DNA from: Rossellomorea marisflavi
Lineage (GTDB): Bacteria; Bacillota; Bacilli; Bacillales; Bacillaceae_B
Reading direction: 5' to 3'
DNA: 64,000 bases
Assembly: GCF_009806575.1 (NCBI RefSeq)
Contig: NZ_CP047095.1
Location: 662,001-726,000 of the forward strand
Of this stretch, positions 1 to 6,565 are shown one piece after another. Under the pieces are notes generated by a model. It was not told the DNA's origin. It searched no databases and was given only the letters and a program-made list of their open reading frames with translations. How positions within the stretch are numbered: the stretch's first letter is position 1; each line of letters starts with the position of its first letter. The translations under genes were made by a program, and so were the position numbers.

Positions 1-421
1 GATTCCCTTTCCGTACCAGGAATACGATGGTGGACGTATAAGGGGTGGAATTGTCTTCAAGCTTCGACTGCCAGTCTTCTGAAATGATGCCGCGTTTCGC
101 CGCAATTTCATCAATGTCATAGGCGAGGGCGAGGGTGACGACATCCGCTTCCAATCCATCAATGACAGATCGTGCCTGTTTTCCTGAACCTCCATGGGAC
201 TGCTGGATGGTGACCTTCTGTCCTGTCTCTTCTTCCCAGTGCTTGGCGAATTCCTTATTGAATTCCTGATAAAGCTCCCTTGTCGGATCATAGGATACGT
301 TCAGTAATTCCACAGCTTCTTTTGAATCGTTCCCTTTTTTACTGGTGGTCTCGCCCTGACTGCAGCCTGAAGCATAAAATACAAGAGCTACGATGATTCC
401 AATCAATGCATTTTTAACCAT
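1..421 (-). CDS. Sulfate-binding ABC transporter lipoprotein (Sbp/CysP type), partial
   Basis: The first 140 codons of a minus-strand gene start at 421 and run off the left edge of the window. The N-terminus is a short hydrophobic signal ending in a lipobox (YASGC), so the protein should be a lipid-anchored solute receptor. The following residues fit the sulfate/thiosulfate receptor family: the segment [11 protein letters not shown], the Gly-rich [10 protein letters not shown] ligand loop, and [13 protein letters not shown] followed by [18 protein letters not shown]. The role would be capture of extracellular sulfate for a CysTWA-type importer, whose genes would lie outside the window. The ribosome site GAGGGGG sits 8 nt before ATG. 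The last residues and partner genes are not visible. Confidence 0.85.
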   Translation of the reverse strand, partial: MVKNALIGIIVALVFYASGCSQGETTSKKGNDSKEAVELLNVSYDPTRELYQEFNKEFAKHWEEETGQKVTIQQSHGGSGKQARSVIDGLEADVVTLALAYDIDEIAAKRGIISEDWQSKLEDNSTPYTSTIVFLVRKGN

Positions 422-690
422 GTGAGTTCCCCCTCGTTTATTGTTTTTTTTATCAAAAAAAGACCGCGCTATGTGTAATAAGCGGCGGCCTTCAGTTTGT
501 CTGATCAGCACTGGGATATTCTAATTTAAACTAATCATATTCACTTAATCGGAATTAGTTCCATGATTTTTTCATTACAGAAGATGAAAAACAAGAAAGC
601 CCCAGTCATGTGTTTCGACTAGGGCCTTTGGTTGTCCAATCGGCAGTATTCTGATTAGATATAAGATATCTTACTATTCCGATAAAGTCA
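422..690 (-). promoter_or_regulatory. Leader of the sulfate-binding gene with two terminator-like hairpins
   Basis: On the minus strand a candidate promoter (TTGACT, 17 nt, TATCTT, about 689-661) is followed by a leader of roughly 230 nt. It holds two GC-rich hairpins. One at 599-625 (GCCCTAGTC pairing with GACTGGGGC) is followed by a T-rich tract. The other, at 462-490, is followed by seven T and lies only about 40 nt before the start codon. A terminator inside a leader suggests transcription attenuation. A 12-nt near-palindrome GGAACTAATTCC lies near 550-561. I do not see the S-box consensus, so the sensor is unknown. Confidence 0.45.
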
Positions 691-800
691 ATTGGTTTTT
701 GGGAGAAATATAGAGGATGAGAGATTTTATTGAGTAATACAATTTTGATGTTAATAAAGATAAGAAGAGGGGATATAGGTAAAAAAAGGAGGCTTTTCAG

Positions 801-1781
801 GTGAATAAAATGGTGAGAATCGCAGGAGTGGTTTTCATGGCATTCCTTCTGACAGGTTGTCAAAGCACTGAAAAGGATGAAGCAGACACAGATGTCAAGC
901 AGGTGGATGAGAGGGCCAAGGAAGAAGATAAAGTGACTGAACAGATGGATACGGAGAACGATGAAGAAGAAGCAAAAGGCGAGGGTGCCCCCTACGAAAC
1001 AGTGAACGTGCCCCCCGATTACTTCATTGAAACCGACAACTATGATACAGGCCGAGAATTCTTGACGATATTCACAATCAAACGGGATGACAAAAGGGAT
1101 CAGAGCAGGGAAGAGCGTCTGACAGCTTCTCTTATGGAGAATGATCCATCGGAACAAAAGATCCTTGAATCTTACACCAAGCTGACGGTCGATGGGGCAA
1201 ACCTTAAGGTGGATTTCCAAGAGGATGGAAACCTTCTTTCTGCCACCTCTGCGCAGCATAAGATGTTTTATGATTCGCTGATCGGGATCAGTCATCTTTA
1301 TGGCATTGAGGAGATCACGTTTGTCAATCCGGAAGGTGAAGAGAAGATCATGGTAGCCGAACGGATGGTGGATGCCCCGATCGTGGTGGAAGACGAAAGG
1401 GGGAACTCACAAGGGTACTACACCATCTATGATAAAGAAGGGAAGCAAACATGGTTCATTCCAACAGGTGAGTTGAATGAAGGGGCTGGCGGAGAGCCAT
1501 TGTCCTTCCAGGAAACCATCGAGATGATGCAGACCGTTGATCAAGAGGACGCGTTTTACGCATCAGCCATAACAGAAGGGCTGGAAGTAAAGGAGGTTTC
1601 TCTTAAAGACGGTCTTGCGATTGTCCACTATACGATGGACGAAGAGGAAGTATCAGCATCTGACCGCATCGTCTTTGAGAATGCCATGCAGCTTGCAGCC
1701 CTTGACTTCGATGCGACAGAACTCCAGTTGGTGAACGAGACGAAGCGTCAGGGCAAAACATTTCCGTTCAAAGAACAGTAA
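801..1781 (+). CDS. Secreted lipoprotein of unknown function
   Basis: A 326-residue protein starting at GTG 801 with a strong AAAGGAGGC ribosome site. Residues 1-20 are a lipoprotein signal (FLLTGCQS), and residues 22-60 are a highly acidic, disordered-looking linker. The rest is a mixed alpha/beta extracellular domain. The C-terminal part (about 245-320) has a GerMN-like feel (alternating strands and an acidic helix), but I cannot confirm it. It is divergent from the sulfate-binding gene, monocistronic, and followed by a strong terminator. I do not recognise a specific family; no function is assigned. Confidence 0.75.
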   Translation: MNKMVRIAGVVFMAFLLTGCQSTEKDEADTDVKQVDERAKEEDKVTEQMDTENDEEEAKGEGAPYETVNVPPDYFIETDNYDTGREFLTIFTIKRDDKRDQSREERLTASLMENDPSEQKILESYTKLTVDGANLKVDFQEDGNLLSATSAQHKMFYDSLIGISHLYGIEEITFVNPEGEEKIMVAERMVDAPIVVEDERGNSQGYYTIYDKEGKQTWFIPTGELNEGAGGEPLSFQETIEMMQTVDQEDAFYASAITEGLEVKEVSLKDGLAIVHYTMDEEEVSASDRIVFENAMQLAALDFDATELQLVNETKRQGKTFPFKEQ

Positions 1782-1795
1782 ACAAGCAACATAGA

Positions 1796-1837
1796 AAGAC
1801 CTCAGCCGGTGAGTACATTCTCCGGCTGAGGTCTTTT
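1796..1837. terminator. Bidirectional intrinsic terminator
   Basis: A 12-bp perfect stem (GACCTCAGCCGG with CCGGCTGAGGTC) is followed by TTTTT on the plus strand and preceded by A-rich sequence. It lies between the convergent ends of the lipoprotein gene and zosA and can serve both. Confidence 0.9.
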
Positions 1838-1846
1838 TGGATGTGA

Positions 1847-3754
1847 TTATGAACGAAGCAATCGCAACCCGTTCAAGATCACCAGGATCGTACTGCCTTC
1901 ATGGCCGATGACCCCATATGGAAGATCGAGGACTTGAAGGAAATTGGACGCGATCAGGAGCATGATGACGGATATGGAGAAGACGACGTTCTGCTGGACG
2001 ATACGCTTCATGCGCTTTGACAGCTTGATGGCTTCTGCGATCCGGGTCAGATCGTTTTTCATCAGGACGACATCGGCTGTCTCCAAGGCGACATCTGTTC
2101 CTTCACCCATGGCGATTCCGACGTTGGCTGTGGCAAGGGCAGGCGCGTCGTTGATTCCGTCACCGACCATGGCGACGGTCCCGAAGTCCTGTTTCAGAAG
2201 CTTGAGTTCATCCACCTTGGTTTCAGGAAGGCATTCAGCAATGAAAGATGAGACGCCTGATTCCTGTGCAATGGCACGGGCGGTCTTCTCATTATCCCCG
2301 GTGAGCATGATCGTTTCAACGCCTTCATCGGCAAGGAGCTTCAGGGCGTCAACGGTTTCCTTTCGTACAACGTCCTTCAACGCGATGAGGGCGATGATGA
2401 CACCGTCACGCTCGACGAATACCGTCGTCTTTCCTTCAGACGCCAAGCTTTCATACCTGCCATCCATGAAATCGGATGCAGCGGTGCCCATGAAATCGGC
2501 CTTTCCGATCTTCCATTCGGAGCCGTCCATGACGGCCTTGACTCCCCAGCCCGAGATGTCTTCAAGAGAATCGGGTTGGGTAAGCTGGATCCCTCCGCTG
2601 CGGGCGTGCTTGACGATGGCCTGTGCGAGGGGGTGATTCGACTGATTCTCGATGGAAGCGACCACTTGAAGGGTGTCTGCTTCATCTTCAGAAGTCAGGA
2701 AGTCTGTGACGACCGGTTTTCCTCTTGTCAACGTCCCGGTCTTGTCGAATGCGATGGCTTTCAGATTGCTCAGGTTCTCCAGATGTGCTCCGCCTTTGAA
2801 AAGGATTCCGTGGCGTGCCCCGTTGGAGATGGCAGAGAGGCTCGCCGGCATGATCGACGCCACCAGGGCGCACGGTGAAGCGACGACGAGGAGCACCATT
2901 GCACGGTAGAAGGTCTCATTCCAGCTCCACCCCAATGCGAAGTGGGGAAGGAACATCATCAGGACCACGACGGCAAGGACAACCTTGACGTAGGTCCCTT
3001 CAAACCGTTCGATGAACAATTGGGAAGGCGACTTTTCCGACTGGGCCGATTGGACGAGATCGATGATTTTTTGGAACAGGGTCTCACTGCTCGGTTTTGT
3101 CATTTTGACCGTGATGGCTCCGTTGATGTTCACGGTTCCGGCATACACTTCATCATCCGCTGATTTGGTGACAGGGACCGCTTCTCCCGAAATGGCGGCC
3201 TCGTCAATGGAGGTGCTGCCTTTGACGACCATCCCGTCCGTCGGTACGCGCTCGCCCGGTTTGATGAGGATCAGATCCCCGATATCAAGGGAGCTGACCT
3301 GCACCTTCTTCTCACCGGTCTCTGTGATGAGCCAGGCTTCTTCAGGCTGTAGCTCCATAAGGGCTGAGATCTCCTTCTGGCTCTTGTTCATCGTGTACGT
3401 TTCCAGGGCTCCGCTCACCGCGAAGATGAAGATCAGGATCGCGCCTTCTGTCCAGTAACCGATGATGGCTGAGCCGACGGCAGCGAAGATCATGAGCATC
3501 TCCACGTTCAATTCTTTGTTTTCGATGGTCTCCTCGATTCCTTCCTTCGCCTTGGCGAAACCGCCGATGATGAATGCGAGAAGATAGAAGATGATGCTCA
3601 GGGAGGACTCATCCTTCGAGAAGAGCCAGCCGAGGAGAATGAAGACCCCGCTGACAAGGGCGGCAATCAGTTCGGCATGGGGTTTGATCTTTTCAAGGAA
3701 TGGGAGCTTGCTGCCGGTACTCCCCAGGCTTAGCGCTTTGGACTGTGAACTCAT
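1847..3754 (-). CDS. zosA: P1B-type heavy-metal ATPase, ZosA-like
   Basis: A 635-residue membrane ATPase of the P1B family. Its length matches B. subtilis ZosA, a PerR-controlled ATPase described as a zinc importer induced by peroxide. The actuator motif ISGEAVP lies near residue 190, the transport motif SPCAL at 293-297, the phosphorylated Asp in DKTGT at 337-341, and GDGINDAP in the hinge. There is no N-terminal CxxC metal-binding domain, as in ZosA. I place the start at 3754 because ATG there follows a good AGGAGGAAT ribosome site; the frame stays open upstream but the extra residues look non-coding. A perfect PerR box lies about 155 nt upstream, which is the main reason to prefer ZosA over CadA-type efflux. 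Substrate direction cannot be proven from sequence. Confidence 0.85.
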   Translation of the reverse strand: MSSQSKALSLGSTGSKLPFLEKIKPHAELIAALVSGVFILLGWLFSKDESSLSIIFYLLAFIIGGFAKAKEGIEETIENKELNVEMLMIFAAVGSAIIGYWTEGAILIFIFAVSGALETYTMNKSQKEISALMELQPEEAWLITETGEKKVQVSSLDIGDLILIKPGERVPTDGMVVKGSTSIDEAAISGEAVPVTKSADDEVYAGTVNINGAITVKMTKPSSETLFQKIIDLVQSAQSEKSPSQLFIERFEGTYVKVVLAVVVLMMFLPHFALGWSWNETFYRAMVLLVVASPCALVASIMPASLSAISNGARHGILFKGGAHLENLSNLKAIAFDKTGTLTRGKPVVTDFLTSEDEADTLQVVASIENQSNHPLAQAIVKHARSGGIQLTQPDSLEDISGWGVKAVMDGSEWKIGKADFMGTAASDFMDGRYESLASEGKTTVFVERDGVIIALIALKDVVRKETVDALKLLADEGVETIMLTGDNEKTARAIAQESGVSSFIAECLPETKVDELKLLKQDFGTVAMVGDGINDAPALATANVGIAMGEGTDVALETADVVLMKNDLTRIAEAIKLSKRMKRIVQQNVVFSISVIMLLIASNFLQVLDLPYGVIGHEGSTILVILNGLRLLRS

Positions 3755-3797
3755 AGTGGATTCCTCCTCTAGTGTGATGGAACTAATTGATAAAGAA

Positions 3798-3826
3798 TGG
3801 TTCTCAATGAGAATAATAATCAACAT
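3798..3826 (-). promoter_or_regulatory. Possible Fur-family operator in the zosA leader
   Basis: The stretch holds TTCTCATTGAGAA on the minus strand, a 6-1-6 near-palindrome with flanking ATTATTATTC. It resembles Fur/Zur-type operators more than it matches one consensus exactly. It sits between the PerR box and the start codon. Confidence 0.3.
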
Positions 3827-3909
3827 CAGTACCCTTATAAAACGACGAAAGCTGCCATCGGGTAGGATGACAGCAAAACTATTGAGATCCAAGCTTTCAA
3901 ATCAGTAAT

Positions 3910-3924
3910 TTATAATTATTATAA
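3910..3924. promoter_or_regulatory. PerR box upstream of zosA
   Basis: The 15-nt sequence TTATAATTATTATAA matches the published 7-1-7 PerR consensus at every position. It lies in the intergenic region upstream of the metal ATPase, as in the B. subtilis zosA promoter, and predicts derepression by hydrogen peroxide. Confidence 0.8.
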
Positions 3925-3966
3925 TTTATACTATCACATCTATATGGAGAAGGAAAGGATTATGTG

Positions 3967-5151
3967 CTAGTATTTTTCCGCTATTTCCCTGCGCCTTGTC
4001 TGAAGGGAAAAGGTCACCAGACTGATGAAAATGACAAGCAGCATGGTGGCAATCATATAGAAGAAACTTGGTCCCTCAAGCTTCTCGATCGTCACTCCAC
4101 CGATGAACGGACCGATCATGCTCCCGAAGCTGAAGAAGATCCCGCACATGATATTGCCCGCAGGCAGGAGCTCTTTCGGCAGGAGGTCGGTCATATAGCT
4201 GATCCCCAGGGAGAAGGTCGATCCGACGGCCATCCCGGCAAGGGCGAAGCACGTAAAGAGGCCGATGGTGGAATGGGAGACGAATCCCGCAGCAGTGAAA
4301 CAGCCGGTCCCGATGATCATCACGATGATCAGGACACTTTGCCTGCCGATCCTGTCACTCAGTATCCCCAATGGAAGCTGTGATAAGATGCTTCCCGCCG
4401 CGAAAGCAGGAAGGAGGACCGCCACGGCATCGACGGATATCCCGTTCCTAAGGGCGAAAATGGGGAAGTTTCCGTTCAGCGATGCTTCAAGGAATCCGTA
4501 TCCGAGGGGAGGCAAAAGGGCGACCCATGCGTAACGCAGCACTTTCCCGAACCGGCGGAATGATCCGACAAAGGTGGCGTCCCCCATATTCTCTGTTTCG
4601 GGGAACTCATTCTTCAGCTTGAAGACGAAGCCCCAGACGATGAGCGTCATGACGGAAGAGATGATGAACGGAAGCGCCTCATGAACGGCGAGAAGCTGGG
4701 TCATGAGTGGCCCGACGGTGAAGCCGATCCCGAAGGACAGCCCGTAGATGGAGATATTGCGACCCCTGTGTTCCTTCGGTGAAAACGACGTGATCCAGGT
4801 TTGAGTTGCAAAGTGAAGCATATGATCCCCCACCCCGATGCAGAGTCGGAGGAAGAACCAGAACCAGAAGGTCTTCCATAGAGGGAAAAGAAGCATGGCG
4901 GCGGCCACGGTGATGCCACCGATGATGATCATGGGACGATACCCGATCTTCTGAAGGGGCTTCTCCATGAGAGGGGAAGCAATAAGGATCCCGATATACA
5001 ACGCAGTGGCATTCAATCCATTCAAGGAAGAAGACACGCCGTCCTGTTCAAATATGATGGCGATCAGGGGGAGGAGCATCCCCTGTGAGAATCCCGAGAT
5101 CGACACGATGGCCACAAGGACCCAGAAACGAAACGATAATTGTTTATTCAT
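3967..5151 (-). CDS. Major facilitator superfamily transporter
   Basis: A 394-residue polytopic protein with about twelve hydrophobic helices and a central charged loop near residue 190-205, typical of MFS drug or metabolite exporters. The loop between helices 8 and 9 carries a SDRIGR motif, the second copy of the MFS D-R-x-G-R/K signature. I choose ATG 5151 because GGAG lies 9 nt upstream; an in-frame GTG at 5157 is possible. In B. subtilis the MFS gene yfkF lies next to yfkE (the Ca2+/H+ antiporter), and here an antiporter and yfkD-like gene follow on the other side of the RiPP cluster, so this could be the yfkF counterpart. Substrate unknown. Confidence 0.8.
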   Translation of the reverse strand: MNKQLSFRFWVLVAIVSISGFSQGMLLPLIAIIFEQDGVSSSLNGLNATALYIGILIASPLMEKPLQKIGYRPMIIIGGITVAAAMLLFPLWKTFWFWFFLRLCIGVGDHMLHFATQTWITSFSPKEHRGRNISIYGLSFGIGFTVGPLMTQLLAVHEALPFIISSVMTLIVWGFVFKLKNEFPETENMGDATFVGSFRRFGKVLRYAWVALLPPLGYGFLEASLNGNFPIFALRNGISVDAVAVLLPAFAAGSILSQLPLGILSDRIGRQSVLIIVMIIGTGCFTAAGFVSHSTIGLFTCFALAGMAVGSTFSLGISYMTDLLPKELLPAGNIMCGIFFSFGSMIGPFIGGVTIEKLEGPSFFYMIATMLLVIFISLVTFSLQTRRREIAEKY

Positions 5152-5157
5152 ATGCAC

Positions 5158-5760
5158 GGACTCCAGTCTATGTTGGTTACTCTTAGATGGTAACGGGTTC
5201 CCCTCATTTTGGCAATATGAGGATGAACCGTTTGTCAGGGTTTAGGACATATGATCGAAAAAAGGATTGAAAAGGGAAGAAGGCAAGAAAAAAAGTGGTG
5301 ACTTATATAAAAAAATATCATTATAGTAGAAAAGTTAAATAATAGATCATGAGGTAATCGAACCTTGTAAATAGTGGGGGATAGAATTTAATGATGAAAT
5401 TAATATTATTCCTGAAAGAATATTTTTCATTATATATAAGTGGGTCAGGGGAACTAGTATTAGGAGGGGGTACGGATCACTACAAAAATGTTCTCATGTT
5501 CAAACGTTGTTCCATCACACCATAAAGGAGTTGCAGATCTATTTCTAGTCATTTGGACGTGTTGATTCATTCGGACTAGATAGCGGTATTTTTAATATAT
5601 CTTTCTCATTTTGGCTGAGAAGTGAAGGGAAGAAAAATGGGTGCTATGCAGGTATAGTTATTGTTAAACAATTCAGAAAAGTTAATAAAATTCAACTAGA
5701 ATCCTTTATTGACAGTGTGGTAATATTTTCATGATTCCAAGGGGAGGGAGGGAAAAGGTC
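5158..5760. other. AT-rich intergenic region upstream of the RiPP precursors
   Basis: About 600 nt, visibly richer in A and T than its surroundings. It contains a possible 44-codon frame (5391-5525), described separately, and a 60-codon stop-free stretch without a start codon (5552-5734). A TTGACA occurs at 5709-5714 but has no good -10 at 16-18 nt, so the cluster promoter is not pinned down. No RNA motif is recognised. Confidence 0.5.
5391..5525 (+). CDS. Doubtful 44-residue small ORF
   Basis: ATG at 5391 follows GGGGGA at about 9 nt and reads 44 codons to TAA. The product has a hydrophobic start (MMKLILFLKEYFSLY) and a Gly-rich middle. It lies in AT-rich DNA just upstream of the precursor genes. 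Nothing else supports translation, and I recognise no family; it could be a decayed gene. Confidence 0.2.
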   Translation: MMKLILFLKEYFSLYISGSGELVLGGGTDHYKNVLMFKRCSITP

Positions 5761-5955
5761 ATGAGTAATGGGACATTGAACAGTGTGGAGTCATTGCTTC
5801 AGGAAATCGAATCGATTGAAGTGATGGAAGTATCAGAGTCCATGATGCTGTCGGAAACCGGGGCGACGAGTGGGTCGAGCTCATCGGGAAGTACGTCATG
5901 CTGCGGATCATGTTCGTGTGTTAGCTGTGGTGCCTGCACCAGCTGTGGAGGCTAA
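5761..5955 (+). CDS. Thiazolyl/thiopeptide-type RiPP precursor peptide 1
   Basis: A 64-residue precursor. The leader is acidic and helical (about residues 8-34, with LLQEIESIEVMEVSESMM), and the C-terminus is a Ser/Gly/Cys-only core. The segment SETGAT resembles the leader-core junction of thiazolylpeptide precursors, which usually end in GA before the first core Ser. If cleavage falls there, the core is about 28 residues with 7 Cys, 11 Ser and 2 Thr, ending CGACTSCGG. I choose ATG 5761 because GGGAGGG lies about 8 nt upstream; an in-frame ATG at 5731 is less likely. It is the first of three tandem paralogues; the enzymes follow downstream. Confidence 0.85.
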   Translation: MSNGTLNSVESLLQEIESIEVMEVSESMMLSETGATSGSSSSGSTSCCGSCSCVSCGACTSCGG

Positions 5956-5978
5956 AATCGATCGGGGGAGGAAATGAA

Positions 5979-6170
5979 ATGATAAAGGCGGCAAATAACG
6001 AAGTAGCAGACTTGCTTCAAGAGATCGAATCCATCGAGGTCATGGAAGTGTCAGAATCCATGATGCTATCAGAAACTGGTGCGACTAGTGGATCCAGTTC
6101 ATCAGGAAGTACATCATGCTGCGGATCATGTTCTTGCGTGAGCTGTGGCGGTTGTACAAGCTGCGGATAA
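5979..6170 (+). CDS. Thiazolyl/thiopeptide-type RiPP precursor peptide 2
   Basis: A 63-residue paralogue of the first precursor, 23 nt downstream, with a GGGGGAGG ribosome site. The conserved leader and the core up to VSCG are identical to the first copy; only the first ten or so residues and the tail differ. The tail is GGCTSCG, so Ala is replaced by Gly and the final Gly is missing. Many codons differ synonymously between the copies, which indicates purifying selection on the peptide rather than a very recent duplication. Confidence 0.85.
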   Translation: MIKAANNEVADLLQEIESIEVMEVSESMMLSETGATSGSSSSGSTSCCGSCSCVSCGGCTSCG

Positions 6171-6194
6171 CGAATTCTGAAGAATCGGGGACTA

Positions 6195-6386
6195 ATGATG
6201 ACTACTACTCTTAAAATCGAATCCTTATTAGAAGAAATAGAGTCCATCGAAGTGATGGAAGTATCAGAATCGATGATGTTATCAGAAACAGGGGCTACTA
6301 GTGGGTCCAGTTCATCAGGAAGTACGTCATGTTGCGGATCATGTTCATGTGTCAGCTGTGGCGCTTGCGTAAGCTGCGGCGGTTGA
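6195..6386 (+). CDS. Thiazolyl/thiopeptide-type RiPP precursor peptide 3
   Basis: A 63-residue third copy, 24 nt after the second. The leader is identical from EIESIEV onward, and the core matches except at its end, which reads ACVSCGG: a Thr of copy 1 is replaced by Val, removing one modifiable residue. Its ribosome site (GGGGAC) is weaker than those of the other copies. The stop codon is followed within 10 nt by a GC-rich hairpin. Confidence 0.85.
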   Translation: MMTTTLKIESLLEEIESIEVMEVSESMMLSETGATSGSSSSGSTSCCGSCSCVSCGACVSCGG

Positions 6387-6395
6387 TGCAATGAA

Positions 6396-6424
6396 GGGGG
6401 ACCGGCTTTCGGGTCTCCCTTTAC
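6396..6424 (+). terminator. Hairpin between precursors and enzymes, probable read-through attenuator
   Basis: GGGGGACC pairs with GGTCTCCC around a short loop and is followed by only three T. In RiPP operons such a partial terminator commonly lets precursor transcripts exceed enzyme transcripts; that role here is inference. Confidence 0.6.
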
Positions 6425-6565
6425 CCCAAATCAAGTCGTTTGAAACCGGGACTTACCTCCTGAATGTTGGAATTTATTCCGAAACGATAGAAGGGCACCC
6501 GATCGTTTGTTACGATTTAAGTAGTTTGAATTTACAGAAAATACATATGGAGTGTGGTATACAAA

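Noticed and set aside
2377..3458. Several 60-148-codon frames inside zosA on both strands
   Set aside because: All lie within the ATPase gene and lack ribosome sites; the ATPase motifs are continuous through the region.
5709..5726. TTGACA...TAATAT as the RiPP cluster promoter
   Set aside because: The spacing between the two boxes is only 6 nt; no -10 lies at 16-18 nt from TTGACA.
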